DNA of 64,000 bases from Klebsiella indica (GTDB lineage Bacteria; Pseudomonadota; Gammaproteobacteria; Enterobacterales; Enterobacteriaceae), in assembly GCF_005860775.1 (NCBI RefSeq), contig NZ_VCHQ01000027.1, forward strand, positions 124,001 to 188,000, read 5' to 3'. The position numbers and the translations under genes are program-made. A model generated the notes under the pieces. It saw only the letters and a program-made list of their open reading frames with translations, ran no database searches and was not told the origin of the DNA. Below, piece by piece: positions 1 to 10,110 of the stretch (its first letter is position 1; each line of letters starts with the position of its first letter).

Positions 1-117
1 TTACCGTTTCTTACATTCAAATTTTCTGACGATCATCATCATGCTTATCTGAGTTTATCCTGCGGGAAAAGCGCGTAATGTAACGGTATCGAATTTCTCT
101 GAATTAAGGATATCACT

Positions 118-909
118 ATGTCCCGTACCCGAATGCCCGCGCTGTTTTTAGGCCATGGTAGCCCGATGAACGTGCTGGAAGATAATATCTATACGCGTGC
201 CTGGCGAAACCTGGGCGAAACATTGCCACGTCCAAAAGCGATTGTGGTGATTTCGGCGCACTGGTTCACCCGTGGTACGGGGGTCACTGCGATGGAAGCG
301 CCGAAAACGATTCATGATTTTGGCGGCTTCCCGCAGGCGCTGTACGATATGCACTATCCGGCTCCAGGATCCCCCGAGCTGGCGCAACGGCTGGTTGAAT
401 TACTGGCGCCGGTGCCCGTGGCGCTGGACAAAGAGGCGTGGGGATTTGACCATGGTTCCTGGGGCGTACTGATTAAAATGTATCCTGAGGCTGATATTCC
501 GATGGTACAGTTGAGCGTTGATGGCACGAAACCGGCTGCCTGGCATTTTGAAATGGGGCAAAAACTGGCTCAGCTTCGTGACGAAGGCATCATGCTGGTG
601 GCAAGCGGCAACGTGGTACACAACCTGCGTACGGCCCGCTGGCATGGGGAAAATACGCCGTATCCGTGGGCGGAGTCGTTTAATGATTACGTGAAAGCGA
701 ATCTGACCTGGAAAGGTCCCCTGGCCGAGCATCCGCTGGTGAATTACATGACCCATGAGGGGGCCGCGTTGTCTAATCCAACGGCCGATCACTTCCTGCC
801 ATTGCTGTACGTGCTGGGTGCATGGGACGGCGAGGAACCGATTACCATTCCGGTTGATGGAATAGAAATGGGCTCGTTAAGTATGCTGTCAGTGGTGATT
901 GGCGCGTAA
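118..909 (+). CDS. ygiD: 4,5-DOPA-extradiol-type dioxygenase YgiD
   Basis: A 263-residue cytosolic LigB-type extradiol dioxygenase. The family opens the ring of L-DOPA using a bound metal; the physiological substrate in enterobacteria is not settled. Visible family motifs are LFLGHGSPMNVL near residue 10, VVISAHWF near 45, GFDHGSWGVL near 110 and ASGNVVHNLR near 160, which carry the metal-binding and catalytic histidines. Length matches the enterobacterial family. The start is supported by AAGGA at 106-110, seven bases before the ATG. It converges on ygiC with a hairpin in the gap, as in E. coli. Confidence 0.93.
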   Translation: MSRTRMPALFLGHGSPMNVLEDNIYTRAWRNLGETLPRPKAIVVISAHWFTRGTGVTAMEAPKTIHDFGGFPQALYDMHYPAPGSPELAQRLVELLAPVPVALDKEAWGFDHGSWGVLIKMYPEADIPMVQLSVDGTKPAAWHFEMGQKLAQLRDEGIMLVASGNVVHNLRTARWHGENTPYPWAESFNDYVKANLTWKGPLAEHPLVNYMTHEGAALSNPTADHFLPLLYVLGAWDGEEPITIPVDGIEMGSLSMLSVVIGA

Positions 910-920
910 ACAGAGATAGT

Positions 921-944
921 CCCGGCAGAGATGATGCTGCCGGG
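921..944. terminator. hairpin between convergent ygiD and ygiC
   Basis: CCCGGCAG (921-928) pairs perfectly with CTGCCGGG (937-944) around an 8-base loop, in the 43-base gap between the two stop codons. No clear T-run follows on either strand, so it is a probable bidirectional stop or transcript-end stabiliser rather than a textbook terminator. Confidence 0.55.
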
Positions 945-952
945 GCGGAATG

Positions 953-2113
953 TTACTCGATGAAAATATGCGGATAAAAGCGCGACAGATCCTGGGTGAT
1001 TAGCGCCCGGTCTTCGCGAATGCCAATGCCGGCGGGCAGATCGTTAATCAGCCAGCTACCGATGAGCGTGTAGCTATCGCCAAACTTCGGCAGGGGGTAG
1101 AATTCCTGGACGATTGTCCCTTCTTCTCCGTACGGCCCTTCTACCGCTTCCAGTACGTTGCCGTTCTCTATGATTGACACGTTTGCGCCTTCGCGGGAGA
1201 AGATTGGCTTGATAACGTACTTTTCCATCTCGGGGTGTGCATCTTCGCTGAAATATGCCGCCAGCAGATTCGGGTGGTTCGGGAACATCTCCCATAGCAG
1301 AGGCAGTAGCGCTTTGTTGGATATGATGCTCTTCCACGCTGGTTCCAGCCAGCGAACACCGGCATCTTCCAGCTTGGTAGAGAACATCTCACGCAGCATA
1401 TACTCCCACGGATAGAGTTTGAACAGATTACCGATGACCTGGTCCTGCAGATCGGTAAACTGCCCTTTTTCGCCCAGGCCGATGTCTTCTATGTACAGGA
1501 ATTCTGTTGCGATACCCGCTTCTGCGGCACAGTCCTGCAGATATTGTACGGTTCCGCGATCTTCAAGGGTATCGCGGCAGCAGGCCATATGCAGTAGCTG
1601 GAAACCGAACTGTTCACGCAGCTCGCCAAAGCGCGCGATCAGCTTCTCCTGCAGACTATTGAACTGGTCGCTGCCCTGTGGCAGCAGGCCCGCATTGAGC
1701 TGATCTTCCATCCAGATCCACTGGAAGAAAGCCGCTTCATACAGGGATGTCGGCGTATCGGCGTTATTCTCCAGCAGCTTCGGTTCACCTACGCCGTCCC
1801 ATGCCAGATCGAGACGCGAGTACAGCGAGGGCTGTCTGGTTTTCCATGACTGACGCACGAATCCCCAGGTATGTTTGGGGATGCGAAATTTCGCCATTAA
1901 CTCATCGCTGGCGATAACTTTCTCCACCGCCTGCAGGCACATCTGATGTAGCTCTGCGGTGACATCTTCCAGCTTATCAACCTGCGCCAGCGTCAGTTTG
2001 TAATAGGCTTCTTCGCTCCAGTACGGCTCGCCGTACATAGTATGAAAGTTAAAGCCATATTCTGTCGCCTTATCGCGCCAGTCCGGGCGCTCGGTAATGC
2101 TGATTCTTTCCAT
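953..2113 (-). CDS. ygiC: ATP-grasp family protein YgiC (glutathionylspermidine synthase-like)
   Basis: A 386-residue protein related to the C-terminal ATP-grasp synthetase half of Gss, which is encoded at 30947-32824 in this same window. Shared features include the [12 protein letters not shown] stretch (compare YEYNADSA in Gss), the [19 protein letters not shown] segment and the [13 protein letters not shown] loop that contacts nucleotide in the family. It has no amidase domain. The true substrate is not established. It starts 5 bases after the ygiB stop, so the two are probably translated from one transcript, which in E. coli also includes tolC. Confidence 0.92.
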   Translation of the reverse strand: MERISITERPDWRDKATEYGFNFHTMYGEPYWSEEAYYKLTLAQVDKLEDVTAELHQMCLQAVEKVIASDELMAKFRIPKHTWGFVRQSWKTRQPSLYSRLDLAWDGVGEPKLLENNADTPTSLYEAAFFQWIWMEDQLNAGLLPQGSDQFNSLQEKLIARFGELREQFGFQLLHMACCRDTLEDRGTVQYLQDCAAEAGIATEFLYIEDIGLGEKGQFTDLQDQVIGNLFKLYPWEYMLREMFSTKLEDAGVRWLEPAWKSIISNKALLPLLWEMFPNHPNLLAAYFSEDAHPEMEKYVIKPIFSREGANVSIIENGNVLEAVEGPYGEEGTIVQEFYPLPKFGDSYTLIGSWLINDLPAGIGIREDRALITQDLSRFYPHIFIE

Positions 2114-2118
2114 GTCGC

Positions 2119-2781
2119 TTAGCCGCCCATTGAGCGTGAAGAAGACGAACTTGCCGAGCTACGCTGCATCGTGGACTGTTTAGCCACGGACTCACCGAAC
2201 CCGCCGCGGGTCACGGTGCTGGTGGTGGCCGGTTTGGGCGCCATCGCGGTTTTCGGGACGTTCATGCTACGACCCGGCTGCGCTGCGCCGTAGTTCTTAC
2301 CGCTCGCGTCGGTATATTTACCATAGGCCGGGCTGGCCGGGTTTTTTGAGGTGAACAGCGGCTGTTGAGCCGCCATTCCGCCGCCCATCATCCGGCCCAT
2401 CATATAGCCCGCCATCAGCGGCATCCAGAAGCTGCCGCTGCTTTGCGCCTGATTTTCCGCCGCGACGCCCGCCTGAGCTGGCGTTTGCTGACACTGGCCT
2501 TCGCCGAATTCGGCGACGCAATCTTCACGCGTGGCGTATTTCGGCGCGGTACGCTCAGCTTCTTTTAGCGCGTTATTGTAAGCGGTGGTGCACTCTGCGG
2601 ATTTGCTCGGGTTAGCGGCGGAACAGTCATCGGCGTTTTGATACAGCGAAACCGTCTCATCGCTTTGTTCACAACCGGCGAGCATAAATACGGCTGTCAC
2701 GGCAAGCGCGACAGGTGTTAAATGGCGCGCGCGCCAGCTTTTACGGAAAGAGGCGTGATTAATATTTTTTGTCCGTTTCAT
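2119..2781 (-). CDS. ygiB: YgiB, DUF1190 predicted lipoprotein
   Basis: A 220-residue protein of the UPF0441/DUF1190 family. The N-terminus is basic (MKRTKN) and is followed by a hydrophobic stretch ending in the lipobox FMLAGC (Cys near residue 37), so it is predicted to be lipid-anchored in the envelope. The middle carries a Gly/Met-rich segment ([14 protein letters not shown]) and the C-terminus is Ser-rich and low in complexity ([13 protein letters not shown]). Function is unknown. GGAAG lies just upstream of the ATG. It is the first of the ygiB-ygiC pair downstream of tolC, an arrangement that suggests an envelope role. Confidence 0.9.
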   Translation of the reverse strand: MKRTKNINHASFRKSWRARHLTPVALAVTAVFMLAGCEQSDETVSLYQNADDCSAANPSKSAECTTAYNNALKEAERTAPKYATREDCVAEFGEGQCQQTPAQAGVAAENQAQSSGSFWMPLMAGYMMGRMMGGGMAAQQPLFTSKNPASPAYGKYTDASGKNYGAAQPGRSMNVPKTAMAPKPATTSTVTRGGFGESVAKQSTMQRSSASSSSSRSMGG

Positions 2782-2905
2782 GTTTGTCTTCCAGGACCCA
2801 GTGGTATGTATGCGTTTTGTTAACGCTCAGGATAGAGGATGAGTGGTGGAAAATGAAGCGAAGAGGCGTGGAAAGCGGAGGATCTTTACGTTGCCTTACG
2901 TTTAA

Positions 2906-2937
2906 CGCTTCGCTTACCCGGCTCGATAAGCGAAGCG
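2906..2937 (-). terminator. strong hairpin downstream of tolC
   Basis: CGCTTCGCTTA (2906-2916) and TAAGCGAAGCG (2927-2937) form a perfect 11-bp stem with a 10-base loop, 14 bases beyond the tolC stop. On the tolC strand only a short TTAAAC follows, so termination is probably partial, allowing read-through into ygiB-ygiC. Confidence 0.6.
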
Positions 2938-2950
2938 CCCATGACGCAGG

Positions 2951-4399
2951 TTAGTGGCGGAACGGATTGCTACCGCTGGTGGTACGTGCTGATACCGGTT
3001 TTGCTGCAGCGGTGTTGCTATAGCCATCGGCGTTGGCATCCTGCTGTGGGTTTTCCGGCGCGACGCTATCCGGTGACGTCGGGACAGGTTTGCCGAGCGT
3101 GTTGTTTAGCGCGACCAGATCCTGTTCATTAAGCGTACCGAGCGCTGACTTGATGTTCAGTTCGTTGATCAGGTAGTTATAACGTGCGCTGGAGAGTTGC
3201 TGTTTGGCGTTATACAGCGTAGTGGTCGCATCCAGTACATCAACGATGGTGCGAGTACCGACGGAATAACCAGCTTCCATGGCGTCCAATGAACTCTGTG
3301 CGGAAACCACAGCCTGTTTGTAGGCCTTGATGCTGCTGATAGAGGCGTTTACGTTATTAAACGAGGAACGAACGGTCTGCACGACGCTACGGTGCGCGCT
3401 CTCCAGTTGCTCGCTGGCGCCAACGAAATTGTACTGCGCTTGTTTCACCTGCGAGTTGACCATTCCACCCTGATACAGCGGCAGAGAGAAGCTCAGGCCA
3501 ATTTGGTTCTGCCCGGCGTCGTTGTCACTACTCGTGCTCCTTGAACCGCTGTAGCGGTTATTCGACACCCCGGTGGACGCGCTCAGACTCAGGGTCGGCA
3601 GGTGACCATCCTGCGCCTGGCGAATTTCCTCGCGCGCCAGGTCCTGATTCAGGCGGGCCTGCAACAGCGACAGGTTGCGGTTTTCCGCTTCTTTCAGCAG
3701 CGTGTTAACCGCTGACGGCTTGTGCGTTTTAAAACCATCAACGTTCAGCGAAGCCAGCTCCGGGTAGTCGTTGCCGGTCACCTGGCGTAGTGCTTCTACG
3801 GCGTTGTCGAGGTCGTTACGCGCGGTGACTTCACTCGCCAGCACGGAGTCGTATTGTGAACGGGCGTTCTGGACGTCGGTAATGGCGACCAGACCGACAT
3901 TAAAGCGTTGAGTGGTCTGATCCAACTGGCGGTAAATGGCCTGTTTCTGCGCTTCAATATAAGAGAGCGTATCAATAGCGGACAGAACGTTAAAATAGGC
4001 CGTCGCGGTGTTCAGGATCAGCGTTTGCTGGTCCATCTGATACGTGACGTCCTGAATACCGGCTGTTTTTTCCTGTAGCGTCAGCGAGTGCCACTTCGAC
4101 ATATCGAACAGGACCTGGGTTAATTGCAGCGAGCCGCTGGTGACGTTGGAGTTCTGATCTTTAGTATCCCGAAAGCCGCTGGTATAGGTATAATCCGCCC
4201 CCAGACCGAGTTGAGGTAATAATGGGCTACGCGCCTCGTTGATTTTTTCGAATGCGGCATCACGATCGGCTGCTGATTTACGCAGGTCAGGGTTACTGAT
4301 ACGCGCCTGTTGGTAGACCTGTATCAGGTTTTCTGCCTGACTCATGGCGCTAAAGCCAGCCAGACCCAGGCCCATAAGGATGGGAAAGAGTTTCTTCAT
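2951..4399 (-). CDS. tolC: outer-membrane efflux channel TolC
   Basis: Trimeric outer-membrane/periplasmic exit duct shared by AcrAB-type multidrug pumps and type I secretion. A signal peptide ends at ...MSQA before ENLIQVYQQA. Two tandem OEP repeats follow, about residues 25-210 and 230-430, with FDMSKW, NVGLVAITDVQNAR and SVGTRTIVDVLDATTTLY segments. The C-terminal tail is Pro/Ser/Ala-rich and ends NPFRH. The in-frame ATG at 4405 abuts the Shine-Dalgarno AAGGA, whereas the ATG at 4399 lies six bases after it and gives MKKLFPIL, so 4399 is chosen (482 residues). The tail and residues 70-90 differ from the E. coli sequence as I remember it, as usual for surface loops. Confidence 0.97.
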   Translation of the reverse strand: MKKLFPILMGLGLAGFSAMSQAENLIQVYQQARISNPDLRKSAADRDAAFEKINEARSPLLPQLGLGADYTYTSGFRDTKDQNSNVTSGSLQLTQVLFDMSKWHSLTLQEKTAGIQDVTYQMDQQTLILNTATAYFNVLSAIDTLSYIEAQKQAIYRQLDQTTQRFNVGLVAITDVQNARSQYDSVLASEVTARNDLDNAVEALRQVTGNDYPELASLNVDGFKTHKPSAVNTLLKEAENRNLSLLQARLNQDLAREEIRQAQDGHLPTLSLSASTGVSNNRYSGSRSTSSDNDAGQNQIGLSFSLPLYQGGMVNSQVKQAQYNFVGASEQLESAHRSVVQTVRSSFNNVNASISSIKAYKQAVVSAQSSLDAMEAGYSVGTRTIVDVLDATTTLYNAKQQLSSARYNYLINELNIKSALGTLNEQDLVALNNTLGKPVPTSPDSVAPENPQQDANADGYSNTAAAKPVSARTTSGSNPFRH

Positions 4400-4509
4400 T
4401 TGCATTCCTTGTTGTGAAGCCCTTAAAGCTAAGCAAATTCAAAAAATAAATGCTGATTGTATAGAGTCTGTTACCGTAAAAAGTTGGCGTTATGTGCCAT
4501 GCGGCGGTA

Positions 4510-4529
4510 ATTTGCACCAATCTAACATA
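4510..4529. promoter_or_regulatory. possible marbox in the tolC-nudF intergenic region
   Basis: The stretch centred on TTTGCACCAATCTAAC resembles the MarA/SoxS/Rob site (GCAC...AAA-type core) and lies 111-130 bases upstream of the tolC start in the divergent tolC/nudF control region. E. coli tolC is known to have a marbox. The match is partial. Confidence 0.35.
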
Positions 4530-4594
4530 CAGGCCATCAAACGGCAGCCATACGCTCTATAAATTCATGGCCCCATATTCTACAGGATACCTAA

Positions 4595-5227
4595 ATGAGC
4601 AATCCTAATCAGCAAGGGATAACCTTCTCGAAAAACGATGTAGAAATTATTGCACGTGAAACGCTTTATCGCGGTTTTTTTTCGCTCGATTTATACCGTT
4701 TCCGCCATCGCCTGTTTAACGGCAGTATGAGCGGCGAAGTCACGCGAGAAATTTTCGAGCGCGGACACGCCGCTGTCTTGCTACCCTTTGACCCGGTGCG
4801 TGATGAGGTTGTGCTTGTCGAGCAGATCCGTATTGCCGCCTATGATACGAGTGAGAGTCCATGGTTGCTTGAACTGGTCGCCGGTATGATAGAAGAAGGT
4901 GAGTCCCCCGAAGAGGTCGCCCGCCGTGAAGCAGTCGAGGAGGCCGGGCTTGCGGTTGGTCGGGTTAAACCGGTTCTGAGCTATCTCGCCAGCCCTGGCG
5001 GCACCAGTGAACGGTTATCTATTCTGGTAGGGGAAGTGGATGCCACGACGGCAAAAGGCATTCATGGTCTGGTCGAGGAAAATGAAGATATTCGGGTGCA
5101 TGTGGTGAGCCGGGAACAGGCTTACCAGTGGGTAGAAGAGGGGAAGATCGACAACGCGGCTTCGGTCATCTCGCTGCAGTGGCTGCAGTTGCATTATCAC
5201 AATTTACGAAATGAGTGGACAAAATGA
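4595..5227 (+). CDS. nudF: ADP-ribose pyrophosphatase NudF
   Basis: A 210-residue Nudix hydrolase that cleaves ADP-ribose to AMP and ribose 5-phosphate. The Nudix box is complete near residues 97-119: [20 protein letters not shown] followed by AGL, fitting GX5EX7REUXEEXGU. It is the first gene of nudF-yqiB-cpdA-yqiA-parE, all on the plus strand with overlaps or short gaps. Its TGA overlaps the yqiB ATG (ATGA). It is transcribed divergently from tolC. Confidence 0.95.
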   Translation: MSNPNQQGITFSKNDVEIIARETLYRGFFSLDLYRFRHRLFNGSMSGEVTREIFERGHAAVLLPFDPVRDEVVLVEQIRIAAYDTSESPWLLELVAGMIEEGESPEEVARREAVEEAGLAVGRVKPVLSYLASPGGTSERLSILVGEVDATTAKGIHGLVEENEDIRVHVVSREQAYQWVEEGKIDNAASVISLQWLQLHYHNLRNEWTK

Positions 5228-5646
5228 AGCGTTATACACCTGACTTTCCTGAAATGATGCGCCTGTGTGAAACCAACTTTGCTCAGCTGCGCCGCCTGCT
5301 GCCGCGAACGGATGCGGCGGGCGAGAGGGTGAGTTATCAGGTGGGCGGCGCGCAATACCGATTAACGATCGTCGAGTCAACCCGCTACACTACATTAGTG
5401 GCGATTGAACAGACGGCGCCGTCGGTGAGCTACTGGAGTCTGCCGTCAATGACGGTTCGGCTCTATCACGACGCAATGGTTGCTGAAGTGTGTTCGAGTC
5501 AGCAGATCTTTCGCTTCAAAGCGAGATATGATTATCCTAATAAAAAGTTGCATCAACGCGACGAAAAGCATCAAATTAATCAGTTTCTGGCCGACTGGCT
5601 GCGTTACTGTTTAGCACATGGAGCGATGGCGATTCCGGTTTGTTAG
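5224..5646 (+). CDS. yqiB: YqiB, DUF1249 protein
   Basis: A 140-residue conserved cytosolic protein of unknown function. The start at 5224 (MKRYTPDF) overlaps the nudF stop by four bases and matches the usual family length; an ATG three codons earlier is possible but lies inside nudF. Strongly conserved segments are [31 protein letters not shown] and [17 protein letters not shown]. Translational coupling to nudF and the fixed position before cpdA are the only functional hints. Confidence 0.92.
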   Translation: MKRYTPDFPEMMRLCETNFAQLRRLLPRTDAAGERVSYQVGGAQYRLTIVESTRYTTLVAIEQTAPSVSYWSLPSMTVRLYHDAMVAEVCSSQQIFRFKARYDYPNKKLHQRDEKHQINQFLADWLRYCLAHGAMAIPVC

Positions 5647-5670
5647 CGTCGTGAAACCTAAGGACACCAT

Positions 5671-6498
5671 TTGGAAAGCCTGTTAAACCTACCTTTGGCT
5701 GGTGAGGCCAGAGTCAGGATCTTACAAATTACTGATACTCACCTGTTTGCTGAAAAACACGAAACGCTGTTAGGCATCAATACCTGGGAAAGCTACCAGG
5801 CCGTTCTGGATGCGATTCATGCCTCACAGCGAGAATGCGACCTGATTGTCGCAACAGGCGATCTGGCGCAAGATCATTCCGCCGCGGCCTATCGGCATTT
5901 TGCTGAAGGCATCGCGAGTTTCGTCGCACCTTGCGTCTGGCTACCGGGTAATCATGATTTTCAGCCAGCCATGTACAGCACGTTGCAGGAATCGGGTATC
6001 TCCTCCGCTAAACGCGTATTACTGGGCGACCATTGGCAAATATTGCTGATGGATAGCCAGGTTTTTGGCGTGCCGCACGGCGAACTGAGCGATTTCCAAC
6101 TGGAATGGTTAGAGCAGAAGCTCGCGCAATCCCCTGACCGCCATACGTTGCTGCTGCTGCATCATCATCCTCTGCCATCAGGCTGTAGCTGGCTGGATCA
6201 GCATAGTCTGCGTAATGCCGGAGCGCTTGATTGCGTACTGAGCGCTTTTCCTCGCGTTAAGCATTTGCTGTGTGGTCACATTCATCAGGAACTGGATCTT
6301 GACTGGAACGGGCGGCGAATGATGGCGACACCTTCGACCTGCGTGCAGTTTAAGCCGCATTGCGCGAACTTTACACTGGATACCGTTTCGCCTGGCTGGC
6401 GCTGGCTGGATCTGCATCCCGACGGCACATTGACCACTGAAGTTTGCCGCCTTGAAGGCGTGAAATTTCACCCGGATATTGCTTCAGAAGGATACTGA
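5671..6498 (+). CDS. cpdA: 3',5'-cyclic-AMP phosphodiesterase CpdA (Icc)
   Basis: A 275-residue class III cAMP phosphodiesterase that lowers cAMP and so tempers CRP signalling. The calcineurin-like metallophosphoesterase motifs are present in order: DTHLF (DxH) near residue 23, GDLAQD near 63, GNHDF near 93, LLHHHP near 165 and CGHIHQELD near 205. The start codon is TTG at 5671, preceded by AAGGA at 5660-5664; it gives the family N-terminus [16 protein letters not shown]. The stop overlaps the yqiA ATG. Confidence 0.94.
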   Translation: MESLLNLPLAGEARVRILQITDTHLFAEKHETLLGINTWESYQAVLDAIHASQRECDLIVATGDLAQDHSAAAYRHFAEGIASFVAPCVWLPGNHDFQPAMYSTLQESGISSAKRVLLGDHWQILLMDSQVFGVPHGELSDFQLEWLEQKLAQSPDRHTLLLLHHHPLPSGCSWLDQHSLRNAGALDCVLSAFPRVKHLLCGHIHQELDLDWNGRRMMATPSTCVQFKPHCANFTLDTVSPGWRWLDLHPDGTLTTEVCRLEGVKFHPDIASEGY

Positions 6499-7073
6499 TG
6501 TCTACGCTTCTCTATCTGCACGGTTTTAACAGTTCACCGCGGTCGGCAAAAGCGACGGCGCTGAAGGCGTGGCTGGCGGAGACTTATCCTGATATTTCGA
6601 TGGTGATACCGGAGCTCCCGGTTTACCCCGCGCAAGCGGCTGAGCATCTTGAGGCCATTGTGCTGGAGCATGGCGGAGAGCCGTTGGGCATAGTGGGATC
6701 GTCGCTGGGGGGATATTACGCCACTTGGCTGTCGCAGTGTTTTATGCTGCCTGCGGTGGTGGTCAACCCGGCGGTGCGTCCGTTTGAACTGTTGAACAAT
6801 TTTCTTGGCCCTAATGAGAATCCGTACACAGGGCAGCAATATGTGCTAGAGTCTCGCCATATTTACGATCTTAAAGTCATGCAAATTGACCCGCTGGAAG
6901 CGCCGGATTTAATCTGGTTATTGCAGCAAACGGGTGATGAAGTGCTTGATTACCGCCAGGCCGTTGATTATTTCGCCTCCTGCCGTCAAACGGTAGAGGA
7001 GGGCGGTAATCACGCATTTGTTGGCTTTGAAGATCATTTCACTCAGATTATCGATTTTCTGGGCCTGCGCTGA
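6498..7073 (+). CDS. yqiA: YqiA alpha/beta-hydrolase (esterase)
   Basis: A 191-residue UPF0227 alpha/beta-hydrolase with esterase activity reported for the E. coli protein. LYLHGFNSS near residue 6 forms the oxyanion loop; GSSLGG near residue 70 is the GxSxG nucleophile elbow; QTGDEVLDY near 140 carries the acidic residue and GGNHAFVGF near 170 the histidine. It begins at the last base of cpdA and lies 28 bases before parE, so it is part of the same operon. Confidence 0.92.
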   Translation: MSTLLYLHGFNSSPRSAKATALKAWLAETYPDISMVIPELPVYPAQAAEHLEAIVLEHGGEPLGIVGSSLGGYYATWLSQCFMLPAVVVNPAVRPFELLNNFLGPNENPYTGQQYVLESRHIYDLKVMQIDPLEAPDLIWLLQQTGDEVLDYRQAVDYFASCRQTVEEGGNHAFVGFEDHFTQIIDFLGLR

Positions 7074-7101
7074 GCGGTTCAGAACGACCTACGAATACAC
7101 C

Positions 7102-8997
7102 ATGACGCAATCTTCATATAACGCTGATGCCATTGAGGTACTCACCGGGCTAGAGCCGGTTCGCCGCCGTCCGGGAATGTACACCGACACAACACGTCCA
7201 AACCATCTTGGTCAGGAAGTTATTGATAACAGTGTGGATGAGGCCCTGGCCGGCCACGCCAAACGCGTGGAAGTCATTCTTTATGCCGACCAGTCGCTGG
7301 AGGTTATTGACGACGGGCGCGGAATGCCGGTGGATATCCATCCTGAAGAAGGGGTGCCGGCGGTTGAGCTGATTCTTTGCCGCCTGCACGCGGGGGGAAA
7401 ATTCTCCAATAAGAACTACCAGTTCTCCGGCGGTCTTCACGGAGTCGGCATTTCGGTGGTCAACGCTTTGTCGAAACGCGTTGAAGTTAACGTTCGTCGC
7501 GACGGTCAGGTTTATAACATCGCGTTTGAAAACGGCGATAAAGTAGACGATCTTCACGTCACAGGTACTTGCGGTAAGCGCAATACCGGCACCAGCGTGC
7601 GCTTCTGGCCGGACGAACGTTTTTTTGACAGCCCGCGTTTTTCCGTCTCGCGTCTCTCGCATTTGCTAAAAGCCAAGGCCGTTCTGTGTCCGGGCGTAGA
7701 GATTGTTTTCCGCGACCAGGTCAACAACAGCGAGCAGCGCTGGTGTTACGCCGACGGCCTTAACGACTATCTCTGTGAAGCGGTTAATGGTCTGCCGCTG
7801 CTGCCGGAAAAACCGTTCGTCGGCAACTTCTCCGGCGATACTGAAGCGGTTGACTGGGCGCTGCTGTGGTTGCCGGAAGGCGGCGAGCTGCTGACCGAAA
7901 GTTACGTTAACCTGATCCCGACGATGCAGGGCGGAACCCACGTTAACGGCCTGCGTCAGGGGCTGCTGGACGCCATGCGCGAGTTTTGCGAATACCGTAA
8001 TATTCTGCCGCGTGGCGTGAAGCTGTCGGCGGAAGATATCTGGGATCGCTGCGCCTACGTGCTCTCGGTGAAGATGCAGGACCCGCAGTTTGCCGGGCAG
8101 ACCAAAGAGCGCCTCTCTTCACGCCAGTGCGCCGCCTTTGTTTCCGGGGTGGTTAAAGACGCTTTCAGCCTGTGGTTAAATCAGAACGTCCAGTCGGCAG
8201 AATTGCTGGCGGAGATGGCGATTTCCAGCGCCCAGCGCCGCCTGCGCGCGGCGAAAAAAGTAGTGCGCAAAAAGCTGACCAGCGGTCCGGCGTTGCCGGG
8301 CAAGCTGGCGGACTGCACCGCGCAGGATCTGAACCGGACCGAACTGTTCCTTGTGGAAGGGGATTCGGCGGGCGGCTCCGCCAAACAGGCGCGCGATCGC
8401 GAATATCAGGCGATCATGCCGCTGAAAGGTAAGATCCTCAATACCTGGGAAGTCTCTTCTGATGAGGTGTTGGCGTCTCAGGAAGTGCATGATATTTCGG
8501 TTGCCATTGGTATCGATCCGGATAGCGATGATTTAAGCCAGCTGCGCTACGGAAAAATTTGTATTCTGGCGGATGCGGACTCCGATGGGCTGCATATCGC
8601 TACGCTGCTGTGCGCGCTGTTTGTCAGACACTTCCGTACTCTGGTAAAACACGGCCATGTCTATGTGGCGCTGCCGCCGCTGTACCGTATCGACCTCGGG
8701 AAAGAGGTTTACTACGCGCTGACGGAAGAAGAAAAAGCCGGCGTGCTGGAACAACTGAAGCGCAAGAAGGGGAAACCGAACGTGCAGCGCTTTAAAGGGC
8801 TGGGCGAGATGAATCCGATGCAGTTGCGTGAGACTACGCTGGATCCGAATACGCGTCGTCTGGTTCAGTTGGTGATTAACGATGAAGACGAGCAGCAGAC
8901 GACCGCGGTTATGGATATGCTGTTAGCGAAGAAGCGTTCTGAAGATCGGCGTAACTGGCTGCAGGAGAAGGGCGATCTGGCGGAGCTGGACGGATAG
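7102..8997 (+). CDS. parE: DNA topoisomerase IV subunit B ParE
   Basis: ATPase subunit of topoisomerase IV, which decatenates daughter chromosomes with ParC. 631 residues. The GHKL ATPase domain shows EVIDNSVDEALAGHA, DDGRGMPVD and GLHGVGISVVNALSK. A transducer domain follows, then the TOPRIM domain with EGDSAGG and DADSDG metal-binding motifs and the PLKGKILN segment. An earlier in-frame ATG at 7018 lies inside yqiA; the start at 7102 gives the canonical MTQSSYNADAIEVL. The quinolone-determining stretch around LASQEVHD looks wild type. A perfect terminator follows at 9005. Confidence 0.97.
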   Translation: MTQSSYNADAIEVLTGLEPVRRRPGMYTDTTRPNHLGQEVIDNSVDEALAGHAKRVEVILYADQSLEVIDDGRGMPVDIHPEEGVPAVELILCRLHAGGKFSNKNYQFSGGLHGVGISVVNALSKRVEVNVRRDGQVYNIAFENGDKVDDLHVTGTCGKRNTGTSVRFWPDERFFDSPRFSVSRLSHLLKAKAVLCPGVEIVFRDQVNNSEQRWCYADGLNDYLCEAVNGLPLLPEKPFVGNFSGDTEAVDWALLWLPEGGELLTESYVNLIPTMQGGTHVNGLRQGLLDAMREFCEYRNILPRGVKLSAEDIWDRCAYVLSVKMQDPQFAGQTKERLSSRQCAAFVSGVVKDAFSLWLNQNVQSAELLAEMAISSAQRRLRAAKKVVRKKLTSGPALPGKLADCTAQDLNRTELFLVEGDSAGGSAKQARDREYQAIMPLKGKILNTWEVSSDEVLASQEVHDISVAIGIDPDSDDLSQLRYGKICILADADSDGLHIATLLCALFVRHFRTLVKHGHVYVALPPLYRIDLGKEVYYALTEEEKAGVLEQLKRKKGKPNVQRFKGLGEMNPMQLRETTLDPNTRRLVQLVINDEDEQQTTAVMDMLLAKKRSEDRRNWLQEKGDLAELDG

Positions 8998-9004
8998 CGG
9001 AAGA

Positions 9005-9034
9005 AAATCGGCCGGGAAAGCGGCCGATTTATTG
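9005..9034. terminator. bidirectional terminator, parE / ygiN
   Basis: AAATCGGCCG (9005-9014) and CGGCCGATTT (9021-9030) form a perfect 10-bp stem with a GGAAAG loop, flanked by A's on the left and TTTATT on the right, between the convergent parE and ygiN stops. Confidence 0.85.
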
Positions 9035-9041
9035 GAGGGGC

Positions 9042-9356
9042 TTAAATACCGGGTTGCAGAATGCGAATGTTCATCTCCAGCACATCGCCTTTAACGGCTT
9101 CGCCGTAGGCTTTCATGTGCGGAGTCTGCAGGTGCGCTTCAAGATGCGCGACGCTTTCCCACTTCTCGACCATCACGATAGAATCCGGTGACGTGGTCTG
9201 AAAACTGACGCCAGCGGCGTGATCCACCAGCGGCGCATAGCCGTGGCAGCCTTCTTCCTGTAGCACTATTGGGGTAATTTTTGCGAACTGATCCAGCACT
9301 GCCTGACGATGGTGCTGGCCCGGGCGAGTGCGAATTTCAGCGATCACTGTCAACAT
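9042..9356 (-). CDS. ygiN: quinol monooxygenase YgiN
   Basis: A 104-residue ABM-domain (antibiotic biosynthesis monooxygenase fold) protein. In E. coli YgiN oxidises menadiol and is thought to form a quinone redox cycle with MdaB, encoded immediately upstream here. Conserved features are MLTVIAEIRT at the N-terminus, the EEGCHGY core and SIVMVEKWESVAHLEAHLQTPH. A longer reading starting at 9392 is possible, but the start at 9356 gives the family N-terminus and lies behind AAGGAG. Confidence 0.93.
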   Translation of the reverse strand: MLTVIAEIRTRPGQHHRQAVLDQFAKITPIVLQEEGCHGYAPLVDHAAGVSFQTTSPDSIVMVEKWESVAHLEAHLQTPHMKAYGEAVKGDVLEMNIRILQPGI

Positions 9357-9457
9357 GATTAACTCAACTCCTTCTGTGTGTATTCTCATCATACTTCAGG
9401 TTACCGAGGCGTTTGTGGCGTCGGCAGCCCAAACTATTTAGAGGCGTTGGCGTACAG

Positions 9458-10039
9458 TTAAGCAAAAATTTCAGCCAGATGCTTGCGATATTCTGCCGTA
9501 TAACGCGGAACGTCAGGTGTTTTGATCACATCATTGGCGATGAAGGTCGGCAGGGGGCTCATCCCCAGGAACTGGTTGGCTTTATGGAACGGCAGATAAA
9601 CGCCATCGACGCCAGCGCCGTGGAAGAATTGATCTTTATCGGTGAAGGCTTCCATTGGCGCGTTCCAGGTCAGAGAGAGCATGTATTTTTTGCCCTGGAT
9701 CAGGCCGCCGGAACCATATTTCTTACTGGCGTCAGAGCGGGTACGGCCATCGCTGGCGTAGAGAGAACCATGCCCTTCGGTGAAGACGTCATCAATGTAC
9801 TTTTTCACCGTCCACGGCGCGCCCATCCACCAGCCCGGCATCTGCCAGATAACCACATCAGCCCAGAGAAAGTTCCGCACCTGCTCTTTGATATCGTATG
9901 CGCTCTCGGCGCGGACGACTTTTACTTCGTGTCCGGCATCGCGCAGAAAGCCATCCGCGACCTCGGTCAGCGTGTCGTTCAACTGGCCATTAGAGTGGGC
10001 GAATTTTTTCGCGCCGTTGATAATCAGGATGTTGCTCAT
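9458..10039 (-). CDS. mdaB: NADPH:quinone reductase MdaB
   Basis: A 193-residue flavodoxin-fold quinone reductase (modulator of drug activity B) that reduces quinones by two electrons. MSNILIINGAKKFAHSNGQL forms the FMN/FAD phosphate-binding start; WADVVIWQMPGWWMGAPW and the GGLIQGKKYMLSLTWNAP segment are characteristic. GAGGA precedes the ATG at the proper spacing. It lies between ygiN and qseC; ygiZ, which E. coli K-12 has here, is absent. Confidence 0.94.
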   Translation of the reverse strand: MSNILIINGAKKFAHSNGQLNDTLTEVADGFLRDAGHEVKVVRAESAYDIKEQVRNFLWADVVIWQMPGWWMGAPWTVKKYIDDVFTEGHGSLYASDGRTRSDASKKYGSGGLIQGKKYMLSLTWNAPMEAFTDKDQFFHGAGVDGVYLPFHKANQFLGMSPLPTFIANDVIKTPDVPRYTAEYRKHLAEIFA

Positions 10040-10110
10040 TTTTTATCCTCAACTTTTCGATTTTGACGATAATTTTATCCTCCCGAACGTGGCGGTAAAT
10101 GAGCAAAATG

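Noticed and set aside
9413..10066. Long plus-strand open frame over mdaB
   Set aside because: Antisense to the well-supported mdaB gene, with no protein-like motifs.
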